A stretch of 7,462 nucleotides of DNA. Origin: Chloroflexota bacterium (GTDB taxonomy: Bacteria; Chloroflexota; Anaerolineae; JAADDB01). Made by a program: the position numbers and the translations under genes. The notes below the pieces were generated by a model. It was not told the origin of the DNA. It saw nothing but the letters and a program-made list of their open reading frames with translations, and did not search any database. Of the stretch, positions 1 through 6,371 are shown in pieces. Location: the NCBI GenBank assembly GCA_013154135.1, contig JAADDB010000236.1:1-7462 (forward strand). Direction: 5' to 3'. The number at the start of each line of letters is the position of its first letter. The stretch's first letter is position 1.

Positions 1-124
1 CGGGCTTCGCCCGGCCAGCACCCTCCAAAAACTCTTTCCATGCACGGGGCGAGAACGTCGACGTTTCGCCTAGGCCTGGCCCCGTCCGCGGCCGAGGCAC
101 GACGACGTTTTGTCCGTCCATCAT
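1..124 (-). CDS. Possible partial divergent gene, 5' end only (unrecognised)
   Basis: Reading the minus strand from tandem ATG codons at 124 and 121, the frame stays open for about 41 codons to the window edge. It begins MMDGQNVVVPRPRTGPGL and continues with a segment TFSPRAWKEFLEGAGRAKP. I see no convincing Shine-Dalgarno sequence upstream of either ATG, so a leaderless transcript or a different start is possible. Support for coding comes mainly from a second, diverged copy of the first 40 nt at 5288-5327, which also begins at an ATG. Against it, stop-free stretches of this length are common in GC-rich DNA, and the promoter of the gene at 171 would have to lie inside or beside this frame. 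The TFSPRAWKEFLEGA stretch faintly recalls the C-terminal part of DUF397 proteins, but I do not assign a family. Confidence 0.3.
   Translation of the reverse strand, partial: MMDGQNVVVPRPRTGPGLGETSTFSPRAWKEFLEGAGRAKP
48..70. repeat. Near-perfect palindrome centred on GTCGAC
   Basis: AACGTCGACGTT at 54-65 is a perfect 12-bp palindrome. One unpaired G at 53 interrupts it, and the pairing then resumes as GGCGA (48-52) with TCGCC (66-70). The arms total 11 bp on each side. An adjacent 8-bp palindrome GCCTAGGC (68-75) overlaps its right edge. It could be an operator half-site pair or simply structure within the possible minus-strand gene. There is no T-run, so it does not look like a terminator. 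Confidence 0.5.
82..121 (-). repeat. Inverted repeat copy 1 (partner at 5288-5327)
   Basis: Read on the minus strand from 121 to 82, this 40-nt segment aligns without gaps to 5288-5327 on the plus strand with 34 identities, counted by hand. The first 16 bases (ATGGACGGACAAAACG) and the last 12 (GGCCGCGGACGG) are identical, and the differences cluster in between. The two copies face away from each other and flank the gene cluster at 171-5288. They could be homologous gene starts, ends of a mobile cassette, or a dispersed intergenic repeat. Confidence 0.75.
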
Positions 125-158
125 GGCTCAAGGTTAGAACGCATCCCTTAGCAGCAAC

Positions 159-167
159 GGAGGTGAT
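159..167 (+). promoter_or_regulatory. Strong ribosome binding site of the coiled-coil gene
   Basis: GGAGGTGAT is complementary over nine bases to the 3' end of bacterial 16S rRNA. Its GGAGG core lies 7 nt before the ATG at 171. It fixes that start and suggests efficient translation of the first gene of the cluster. Confidence 0.85.
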
Positions 168-170
168 TTT

Positions 171-1373
171 ATGGATTTAGCTCAGTTAGAGCAGATGGTG
201 ACCTGGCTGGACCAACAACGCCGCCGGGCGGATCAGGATCTGCGCCAGCTCGAACAACAACTGACCCACCAGGCCGGAGTGATCGAGGAACAGTCCCGCC
301 GCATCCAACAGCTGGAAGGAGAACTGGCCTCGGCCCGGGCCCAACTGGCCGAATACAACGCACTCCAACAAGCCCTGGACAACATCCGCAAAGAAGTGCG
401 CGCGTCCATCGAACGCATCGAAGAGGAACGGCTGGCCCGGGAACGGGATCAAGAACGACTCCGCGCGGCAGAACGGGAAAAATGGGGGCGGGACATCGCG
501 GAATTACGCAAAATGCTGGAACGCATCCACCCCCTGGAAGAAGCCATCGAATCCCGGAAAGTGGAAGAACGCCGGCTGAACGAAGCCATCCTCCAACTGC
601 GAGAACTCATCCCGCCCATTGACCGCCGGGTGGAAGACGTGACCCGGACCGTCACCCTCCTCAAGGAACAACGTTCCCAGGACCACCGTCGCATCGGGCA
701 GCTGCAAGGGGAGACCGTGGAACTCTTCCGCCGGCTCGAAGCCCTGGCCGGCAAATTGCCCCTCCTGGAAGAAAAAATCCAGCGCCAGGAAAAGATCATC
801 CAGTCCGTCCAAGAACTGGCCGAAAGCCTCAAACAGTCGGAACAGACCTTCCTGGAAGAAGTGCGGCAAGCGGAACTCGGCCGCCAACAGACCATGGCCC
901 TCTGGGAAAAGAGCTTCGAACGCATGGAAGCCCAACTGGCCGAAGCCCTGGGCAAACTGGAAGCTTTCCAACTCCAATACGACAAAGCAGCCCAGGCCGT
1001 GGCCGACATCGAACGGTGGCAAACAGAACTCCGCCGGGACGTCCACGAAATTCGCGAGGCCCAACGCCTGGCCGAAGAACACGTCCGCCGTCAGGTGCGG
1101 GAGTTCGAAGAGGAGATGGAAAAACGCTGGAAGAAAGTCCAGCTGGAATGGAACTACAAGTGGGAAGAGCAGACACGCCAGCTGGAATCCCTCAAACAAC
1201 TCCTGGAGACCCTTCAGCAACAGCTGGGCGTCCACGTCCAACTGCTGGACATCCTCTGGCGACTCCAGGAGGAATGGGGGTCCCAACAACTGGCCGAAGC
1301 ACAACGGCTCCTCCAGCTGATCGAGGAAACCGCGAGCAAGTGGAACCGGGCATCAAAAGAACTCTCCCGATAA
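171..1373 (+). CDS. Coiled-coil protein of unknown function, first gene of the selB cluster
   Basis: This 400-residue protein is almost entirely predicted helix by composition. It is very rich in Glu, Gln, Leu, Arg and Ala, has no Cys, and has only four Pro (P121, P148, P149, P197), which probably mark hinges between coiled-coil segments (about 1-119, 122-146, 150-195 and 199-395). Heptad-like spacing of Leu/Ile is visible throughout, for example in ERRLNEAILQLRELI before the Pro-Pro hinge. The C-terminal half carries many Trp (245, 283, 320, 327, 331, 363, 369, 391), unusual for a plain structural coil. There is no signal peptide, membrane segment or catalytic motif, so it is probably cytoplasmic. 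It resembles SMC- or tropomyosin-like coils only in composition, and I assign no family. Its stop is 12 nt before selB. Glu codons are overwhelmingly GAA here, whereas the following genes prefer GAG. Confidence 0.85.
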   Translation: MDLAQLEQMVTWLDQQRRRADQDLRQLEQQLTHQAGVIEEQSRRIQQLEGELASARAQLAEYNALQQALDNIRKEVRASIERIEEERLARERDQERLRAAEREKWGRDIAELRKMLERIHPLEEAIESRKVEERRLNEAILQLRELIPPIDRRVEDVTRTVTLLKEQRSQDHRRIGQLQGETVELFRRLEALAGKLPLLEEKIQRQEKIIQSVQELAESLKQSEQTFLEEVRQAELGRQQTMALWEKSFERMEAQLAEALGKLEAFQLQYDKAAQAVADIERWQTELRRDVHEIREAQRLAEEHVRRQVREFEEEMEKRWKKVQLEWNYKWEEQTRQLESLKQLLETLQQQLGVHVQLLDILWRLQEEWGSQQLAEAQRLLQLIEETASKWNRASKELSR

Positions 1374-1385
1374 GGGGGTGAGCGC

Positions 1386-3347
1386 GTGCACGTCATCGGC
1401 ACGGCCGGACATGTGGACCACGGAAAGTCGGCCCTGGTGAAGGCCCTGACGGGCATGGACCCCGATCGTCTGGCCGAGGAGAAGGCCCGCCAGATGACCA
1501 TCGACCTGGGCTTCGCGTGGCTCCGCCTCCCCTCGGGGGAGGAAGTGGGCATTGTAGATGTGCCCGGACACGTGGACTTCATCCGCAACATGCTGGCCGG
1601 CGTTGGCGGCATCGACGTGGTCCTCCTGGTCGTGGCCGCGGACGAAGGGGTCATGCCCCAAACCCGCGAACACGTGGCCATCCTGGACTTGTTGGACGTG
1701 CGTCACGGGGTGGTGGCCATCACCAAAATTGACCTGGTGGATGAGGAGTGGCTTGCGCTGGTCGAGGAGGATGTCACTTCCCTGCTGCGCGGCACATCCC
1801 TGGAAGGAGCCCCTTTGGTGCCCGTCTCCGCGGTCACCGGACAAGGTCTTCCCCACCTGCTCCACGTCCTCACCGACCTCCTGGACCGCGTGCCCCCACG
1901 CCCCGACCTGGGCCGCCCCCGCCTTCCTGTGGACCGGGTGTTCACCATGTCCGGCTTTGGCACAGTTGTCACCGGCACCCTAATCGACGGGGCCCTCGCG
2001 GTCGGAGAGCACGTGGTCATCCTGCCCAAAGGGGTGACCGGCCGCATCCGAGGATTACAGAGTCACAAACAACCCCGGGAGCACGTGTCCCCCGGCCAAC
2101 GGGTGGCCATCAACCTCGCGGGGGTGGACAAGGAGACTCTACAACGGGGCGATGTGGTCACCCTGCCCGACCTCTTCTCCCCAACCCACCTGGTGGACGT
2201 GCGCATCCGTTGGCTTCCCACACAGCGCCGCGCGCTGAAACACAACGAGGAATTGCACCTCTTCGTGGCCGCGACCGAAGTGCCCGTGCGTGTCCGCCTC
2301 ATCGGCCGGGACACCTGTCCGCCCGGGGAGGAGACCTGGGCCCAGCTGGTGCTCAGCCGACCGGTGGTCGTGGCCCGAGGGGATCGCTTTGTGTTGCGAC
2401 GCCCATCGCCGGGCGAGACGGTGGGGGGTGGGGTGGTGCTCAACCCCTACGCTCGACGCAAGTACCGCCGTTTTCGCGAGGAGACGTTGCGCCTCTTCCG
2501 GCTGTGGGATTCCCCGGACCCGGGGGACGCGGTCACCGCGGTGTTGCACACCTGGGGCCCGCTGACCGTGGGCCAACTCCAATCCCGGGGCACATTCCCC
2601 CCGCGCCACCTATCCGACCTCATCGCGGCCTTTGTCGCGCGGGGTGGGCGCCTCATCTGTCCTCCCCGGGAGCAGGAACGTGAGGCGCGAGAAAACGCCC
2701 CCAAGGTGGCAGCCGACTGCTGGCTCTTCTCCGCGGAGCAGTGGGAGAAGCAGCAAGCCGCGCTGCGGTCCGCGCTGGCCGCGTATCACCAAACCCATCC
2801 CCTGCGCGCGGCCATGCCCCGGGAGGAAGCGCGAAGCCGCGTGGCCGACGCGTCCTGGCCTCCCTGGCTGTTCGACGCCCTCATCGCGGACGCTACAGAG
2901 GCGGGATGGCTCCAACAGACGGACGGGGGATTCGCCCTGACCGGCCATCGTCCCACGTGGACCCCTGAACAAGAGCGCGCGGCCCAAGAACTCCTGAACC
3001 GCTTTCGGGCCCAGCCCTTCACCCCACCCACCTGGTCTGAGACTGTTGCCCTGGCCGGGGAACCGGTGGTGGACGCGTTGGTGGCCCAGGGGACCCTCGT
3101 GCGAGTGAGCCCCGGGATTTTGTTCCTGAGGGAGACCTATGATGAAATGGTGGACCGGGTGACCCGCTGGTTGGAGGAACACGGGGAGATCACCGTGGCC
3201 CAGGCCCGTGACCTCTTCGGGTCCAGCCGGAAGTACATGTTGGCCTTTCTGGAACACCTGGACGCCTATCACATCACCCGGCGGGTCGGGGAAGTCCGGG
3301 TGAAAGGTCCGAAATTTCACACACGACGTGGGAGAACGAACGCATGA
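1386..3347 (+). CDS. selB: Selenocysteine-specific translation elongation factor SelB
   Basis: This GTPase carries Sec-tRNA(Sec) to ribosomes paused at UGA codons that are marked by a SECIS hairpin in the mRNA. At 653 residues it is slightly longer than typical bacterial SelB (about 615-640). The N-terminal G domain shows G1 GHVDHGKS (8-15), switch I MTIDLGFAW (37-45), G3 DVPGH (58-62), G4 TKID (113-116) and G5 SAV (148-150). The beta-barrel domains follow, with DRVFTMSGFGTVVTGT (183-198) containing the Asp-Arg pair that family knowledge links to the selenocysteinyl group, and GQRVAINLAGV (237-247). The C-terminal winged-helix region ends in EITVAQARDLFGSSRKYMLA and HITRRVGEVRVKG (601-641), the conserved SECIS-binding WH4 signature. 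This distinguishes it from EF-Tu and IF2-gamma. The start is a GTG at 1386 behind GGGGGTGA. The usual switch I Gly (RGxTID) is Gln36 here. The gene lies 12 nt after the coiled-coil gene, and its stop overlaps the next ATG. Confidence 0.95.
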   Translation: MHVIGTAGHVDHGKSALVKALTGMDPDRLAEEKARQMTIDLGFAWLRLPSGEEVGIVDVPGHVDFIRNMLAGVGGIDVVLLVVAADEGVMPQTREHVAILDLLDVRHGVVAITKIDLVDEEWLALVEEDVTSLLRGTSLEGAPLVPVSAVTGQGLPHLLHVLTDLLDRVPPRPDLGRPRLPVDRVFTMSGFGTVVTGTLIDGALAVGEHVVILPKGVTGRIRGLQSHKQPREHVSPGQRVAINLAGVDKETLQRGDVVTLPDLFSPTHLVDVRIRWLPTQRRALKHNEELHLFVAATEVPVRVRLIGRDTCPPGEETWAQLVLSRPVVVARGDRFVLRRPSPGETVGGGVVLNPYARRKYRRFREETLRLFRLWDSPDPGDAVTAVLHTWGPLTVGQLQSRGTFPPRHLSDLIAAFVARGGRLICPPREQEREARENAPKVAADCWLFSAEQWEKQQAALRSALAAYHQTHPLRAAMPREEARSRVADASWPPWLFDALIADATEAGWLQQTDGGFALTGHRPTWTPEQERAAQELLNRFRAQPFTPPTWSETVALAGEPVVDALVAQGTLVRVSPGILFLRETYDEMVDRVTRWLEEHGEITVAQARDLFGSSRKYMLAFLEHLDAYHITRRVGEVRVKGPKFHTRRGRTNA

Positions 3348-4078
3348 ACCTTCCTGCTCGTTGGACGTCGGTGGAGCTCATCTTGCAGGATGTGCTGTAC
3401 ATATCCTATCGCCTGCCCGCGGACCGGGTGCGTCCTCATCTGCCCTCGGGCATTTCCCTGGCCACCGTCGGGGAGGATGAGGTGTTTGTGACGGCCCTGA
3501 TAACTCGGGTGGAACGAGCCCGATTGGCCCGTCTGCCATCGCCCCGCTGGTCCTACGCGCAAGTGGGCATCATGACATATGTACAACCCACAGAGGGCAC
3601 TCAGCCGGCCGTCTTTTGCCTGCGCCAGGGGGTGACCCATGCCCGATGGGCTCGGGTATTGCGGTGGTTCGGGGTGCCCGTCGACGAGGTGGCCGTGCAA
3701 ATCCGCGCGGAACGAACGAAACGCAACGAGTACACCACCTTCCGGGTCCAAGGGGATTGGCAAGGGCCTTTTCACGTGGAAGCCCGCCAGGTAGCCCCGC
3801 GGCTGGAATCCCTCCCCCCCTTTCCTTCGGGCATGGACGCGGTGATTTACCTGGTCGACGCGTTGGAGGGCCTGTACGCGGCGAACGGCCGGGTGTACCG
3901 CGTGGACATGTGGCACCCCCGACCTCAGCCCCGGGTGGGGGAAGTGAGCCGCGTGGAGTTCCCCATGCTGGGCCGGGTACTCGACCTCTCCCCGGAGGAG
4001 ATCGTACAACCGACGGTGGTGCTGATGGCGCCGCGCAATCACTACCTCCTGCACCTACCCCCTCGACGGAGGGCGTGA
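3344..4078 (+). CDS. DUF2071 / acetoacetate-decarboxylase-like superfamily protein
   Basis: This is a 244-residue soluble protein. Several features match my memory of the DUF2071 (YqjF-like) family. The N-terminal pattern resembles 'W..lel..hvsyrlP...vrphLPsGi' (7-38). The central strand VGIMTYVQ (74-81) corresponds to the family's 'nvRtYV' strand. A late GRVYRVDMWHPRPQP segment (182-196) resembles the family's 'H.pW' region. The fold is related to acetoacetate decarboxylase, but I cannot place a Schiff-base Lys, so a decarboxylase activity should not be assumed. Family members have no settled biochemical role, and small-ligand binding is an inference. The ATG overlaps the selB stop as ATGA, with GGGAG (3330-3334 region) upstream, which suggests translational coupling. 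The next gene starts 1 nt after its stop. There is no signal peptide or membrane helix. Confidence 0.65.
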   Translation: MNLPARWTSVELILQDVLYISYRLPADRVRPHLPSGISLATVGEDEVFVTALITRVERARLARLPSPRWSYAQVGIMTYVQPTEGTQPAVFCLRQGVTHARWARVLRWFGVPVDEVAVQIRAERTKRNEYTTFRVQGDWQGPFHVEARQVAPRLESLPPFPSGMDAVIYLVDALEGLYAANGRVYRVDMWHPRPQPRVGEVSRVEFPMLGRVLDLSPEEIVQPTVVLMAPRNHYLLHLPPRRRA

Positions 4079-4079
4079 G

Positions 4080-5288
4080 ATGAGCGCTGCACACCCCTTT
4101 GGCCCCGGCGACGCGGCCGACTTTTTGCCCCTGACCCCAACGCCCTTCACCTGGTCCCTGTTTCAGGAAGGATGGCGCCACGCGCGGGAGCTCATCGCCC
4201 GCGTGTGGGATCAGCCGCTGCCCCAGGAGGTGTGGCAGCTGGACGGCGGGACGGTCATCACCTCCCCGGAATGGATGCAGGCTCTGGCCGGAGCTCTGCA
4301 CCGGCCTACCCCGGTAGCCGCGGCCGCGTTGGGCGTGCCGGAGGAGGCGTTGCCTTCCCGGCCTCGCGGCCGGGGGCTGTTGGGACTTTTCCGTCGCGCT
4401 TCGGGCACCCCCTGGGCCAGGCACATGCCCCTTGTGACGGAGGAAATCGGTCGGGTGGCCCGGTGGGAGCGCAGTGTGGCCGCGATGCGCTGGTCCCAGG
4501 CGGACATCCTGCAGGTGATGGAAGAAGTGGGGCCCTTCCTCGGTCGGGCCCTGGCGGCCTGGACCATCGCCACCGTCGCTCTGGCCGATGAGGGAGGGGC
4601 GCTGGAGGATCCGGAGGTGTTGCGCGAAGCCGTGGCCCTTCACAGCGGGGAGATCATCCCCTGGTTGCGCACGCTGCACGAGGTGTCCATGTGGGTTCGG
4701 AAGGGGCTCCGGGAGTCGTTGGACGATCTGTTCCGAAAACGGTCCTGGCTGGCCACTCAACCCTTTGAAGTCGCGGTCCCACGGTGGTGGGAGGATGCTT
4801 CCCCGCTGGTGGCTTATGTGCACGCGCACGCGACCCCGGTCTCCATCCACGAGCCACCTCCCTCGCGTGCGCCCCTGCGCTGGGCCCGCCCACGGGAGCG
4901 CGCCCGCACCGCGGTGGCCCGGGTGATAGCCACAACCCGCGGCTGGGTCCTGGCAGCCGTGCAAGATCCCATGCGCGAGGGGGTCCTCCATTCCCCGCGG
5001 GAGGCTTTTCTCCTCACCCTGGAGGAGTTGAAGCAGTTGATGACCGGCGAGTGGAACCGACGGGAGCAGGTACGCCCCCACGTGGAAGAACGGTCCCGAA
5101 CCTGGGATGATTCGGCCTTTGCAGAGCTCGCGAACGCGTTTCCCGCAGAGGAAAACGGGGTGGTGAAGGCCCGAGGATGGCACGCGGGCTGGGCCATCGC
5201 CGCGCTGAGGGGTAAGATGTTGAGCACGGAAAACCGGTCCGCGCTCTCCTATGGGCATCTGCTGGCCACGGTTGTGGGGGCAGGCTAA
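4080..5288 (+). CDS. PEP-utilising-enzyme-like protein with degenerate phospho-His domain
   Basis: This 402-residue protein aligns by pattern to the middle and C-terminal parts of rifampin phosphotransferase/PEP-synthase-like proteins. LTPTPFTWSLFQEG (18-31) and the following DGGTVITSPEWMQALA (55-70) mirror the 'LTPLTwSLl..G' and 'GrvYlNls.l' region that starts the central domain. RERARTAVARV (272-282) and HSPREAFLLTLEEL (304-317), then VRPHVEERSRTW (331-342), mirror the 'dpeDvFfLTldEL..lv.eRR..y' region. The extreme C-terminus, RGKMLS-T-ENRSALS-YG...VVGAG (378-402), matches the mobile domain signature RGG-LLS-H-AAIVARE-YG..AVVGAG. However, Thr383 replaces the phosphorylated His, and only about 12 residues separate GVVKARG from RGKMLS where the family has about 50-55. 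No ATP-grasp domain is encoded next to it. It is therefore probably catalytically inactive as a phosphotransferase: either a repurposed binding module or decaying. GGAGGG at 4068-4073 supports the ATG, which lies 1 nt after the upstream stop. Confidence 0.7.
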   Translation: MSAAHPFGPGDAADFLPLTPTPFTWSLFQEGWRHARELIARVWDQPLPQEVWQLDGGTVITSPEWMQALAGALHRPTPVAAAALGVPEEALPSRPRGRGLLGLFRRASGTPWARHMPLVTEEIGRVARWERSVAAMRWSQADILQVMEEVGPFLGRALAAWTIATVALADEGGALEDPEVLREAVALHSGEIIPWLRTLHEVSMWVRKGLRESLDDLFRKRSWLATQPFEVAVPRWWEDASPLVAYVHAHATPVSIHEPPPSRAPLRWARPRERARTAVARVIATTRGWVLAAVQDPMREGVLHSPREAFLLTLEELKQLMTGEWNRREQVRPHVEERSRTWDDSAFAELANAFPAEENGVVKARGWHAGWAIAALRGKMLSTENRSALSYGHLLATVVGAG

Positions 5289-5327
5289 TGGACGGACAAA
5301 ACGCGGTACTACCTTGGCCGCGGACGG
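5288..5327 (+). repeat. Inverted repeat copy 2 (partner at 82-121)
   Basis: This 40-nt segment matches the minus strand of 82-121 at 34 positions without gaps. Its first base overlaps the last base of the stop codon of the preceding gene. Farther on, TAGGCGA at 5342-5348 recurs in copy 1 (minus strand 73-67) with a 5-nt spacing difference, and scattered matches (GTC, GTTC, CC) continue for about 18 nt, so the related segment may be longer than 40 nt. Confidence 0.75.
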
Positions 5328-5332
5328 AGTGA
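5288..5332 (+). pseudogene. 14-codon reading frame related to the possible gene at 1-124, likely remnant
   Basis: An ATG overlaps the preceding TAA as TAATG, the usual arrangement for stop-start coupling. The frame reads MDGQNAVLPWPRTE and then TGA at 5330-5332. The first 13 residues parallel MDGQNVVVPRPRTG on the minus strand at 121-82. A purine-rich GGGGGCAGG stretch lies just upstream. After the stop, nucleotide similarity to the other copy resumes out of frame. The simplest reading is a truncated, frameshifted duplicate of a gene start. A genuine short leader peptide or a noncoding repeat are alternatives. Confidence 0.3.
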
Positions 5333-5447
5333 AAAGGGTCATAGGCGATGGGTCATGGTTCACACCAACGGAATGTCGGCGTCGAGACAACCCAACCTTG
5401 GTCAGTGGTCTCCTTTCCCAGTGTAGGATTGGAAATGTGAGGACGGT
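5333..5447. other. Intergenic stretch before the glycosyltransferase
   Basis: After the repeat this region carries a small perfect inverted repeat, TGGT-TCAC-ACCA (5356-5367), and a TAGGAT element (5424-5429) that could be a -10 box. The nearest -35-like TTGGTC (5398-5403) is 20 nt away, longer than usual. I see no tRNA, rho-independent terminator or further gene. Confidence 0.4.
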
Positions 5448-6371
5448 ATGGACCTTTCGCTGGTGATTCCCGTGTACAATGAGGCCGAGAGTCTGCGTCC
5501 CCTGTGGCGGGAGATCGGGCAAGCGGTTTCGCCCTTGGGCCTGGAATACGAGATCATCTTTGTGGATGACGGGAGCACGGATGACTCCTGGGCGGTGATC
5601 GTGGAGCTGGCCGGGCAGGATTCCCACGTGCGGGGCATCCGCTTTCGCCGGAATTTCGGCAAGGCCGCGGCGTTGACCGCGGGGTTCCGGGCCGCACGGG
5701 GACGCTATGTCGTCACCCTGGACGCGGATTTGCAGGATGATCCCGCGGAGATCCCCCGTTTCCTGGCCACGTTGGAGGCGGGGTGGGATGTGGTCAGCGG
5801 CTGGAAGTTCCCCCGCCGGGACCCATGGACGAAGACGGTGCCCTCACGGATTTTCAACTGGGTCACCCGCACGCTGACCGGGGTCCACTTGCACGATTTC
5901 AACTGCGGCTTCAAGGCCTACCGGGCCGAGGTGGTCCGGGAAGTGCGCATCTACGGGATGCTCTACCGGTACATCGCGGTGCTGGCCCACTGGCGAGGGT
6001 TCCGGGTTACGGAGATCAAGGTCCACCACCGCCCCCGGAAGTACGGGACGTCCAAGTTCGGGGTCGGGCGCTTTGCCATCGGCTTTTTTGACTTGATTAC
6101 GGTCCTCTTCCTCACCCAATACACCTGGCGGCCTTTGCACCTGTTCGGTTCCCTGGGGTTGATCAGCCTGGTGCTGGGCACGCTGATCAACGGGTACCTG
6201 ACCGTGCTCTGGTTCACAGGGCACCGCCCCATCGGCAATCGCCCCTTGTTGACCCTGGGGGTGCTGCTCATGATCATCGGCGTCCAGTTCATCTCCTTCG
6301 GACTCCTGGGGGAGATGATCGCGGCCATGGCCCCCCGGGAGGATGAGTACGCGGTACGGGAGGAGATCTGA
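5448..6371 (+). CDS. Family 2 glycosyltransferase, polyprenyl-phosphate type (DPM1/ArnC/GtrB-like)
   Basis: This 307-residue membrane-anchored glycosyltransferase probably moves a sugar from a nucleotide donor to a polyprenyl phosphate at the cytoplasmic face of the membrane, supplying a lipid-linked sugar for envelope glycosylation. The GT-A domain shows SLVIPVYNEAESL (4-16), FVDDGSTDDSW (38-48), the RNFGKAAALTAGF segment (68-80), the metal-binding TLDADLQDDPAEI (90-102) and the HHRPRKYGTSKF loop (193-204) typical of the dolichol-phosphate-mannose-synthase-like clan. Two hydrophobic helices follow at about 229-256 and 266-293, joined by a short polar loop, with an acidic C-terminus. This two-helix tail matches ArnC/GtrB-like enzymes. 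The donor and acceptor cannot be told from sequence. GAGG at 5439-5442 lies 5 nt before the ATG. A 159-nt gap separates it from the upstream cluster, so it may have its own promoter. Confidence 0.93.
   Translation: MDLSLVIPVYNEAESLRPLWREIGQAVSPLGLEYEIIFVDDGSTDDSWAVIVELAGQDSHVRGIRFRRNFGKAAALTAGFRAARGRYVVTLDADLQDDPAEIPRFLATLEAGWDVVSGWKFPRRDPWTKTVPSRIFNWVTRTLTGVHLHDFNCGFKAYRAEVVREVRIYGMLYRYIAVLAHWRGFRVTEIKVHHRPRKYGTSKFGVGRFAIGFFDLITVLFLTQYTWRPLHLFGSLGLISLVLGTLINGYLTVLWFTGHRPIGNRPLLTLGVLLMIIGVQFISFGLLGEMIAAMAPREDEYAVREEI

Noticed and set aside
110..140. TTGTCC ... TAGAAC as a sigma-70-type promoter for the gene at 171
   Set aside because: Each box matches the consensus only partly and the spacer is 19 nt; a promoter is likely somewhere here, but this pair is not convincing.
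1..170. tRNA-Sec (selC) or another structured RNA in the leader of the selB cluster
   Set aside because: No TTCAAA anticodon loop, GGTTCGA T-loop or long acceptor stem was found on either strand. The hairpin CGGGC-TTC-GCCCG at 1-13 has no supporting tRNA features.
504..1304. 266-codon minus-strand frame opposite the coiled-coil gene
   Set aside because: The Phe/Leu/Gln-rich composition is the mirror of the GAA/CTG-rich coding strand; there is no motif or RBS.
1748..2683. 311-codon alternative plus-strand frame inside selB
   Set aside because: It is low-complexity Pro/Arg/Gly sequence within the body of a clearly functional SelB frame.
5330..5344. Selenocysteine read-through of the TGA at 5330
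   Set aside because: Read-through would add only three codons before TAG at 5342, and no SECIS-like hairpin is evident directly after it.
3570..5627. Very long open frame (about 685 codons) on the minus strand opposite the DUF2071 and PEP-utiliser-like genes
   Set aside because: Its translation is Pro/Gly/Arg/His-rich without recognisable motifs, it crosses two well-supported plus-strand genes and an intergenic gap, and long antisense frames are expected in GC-rich genes.
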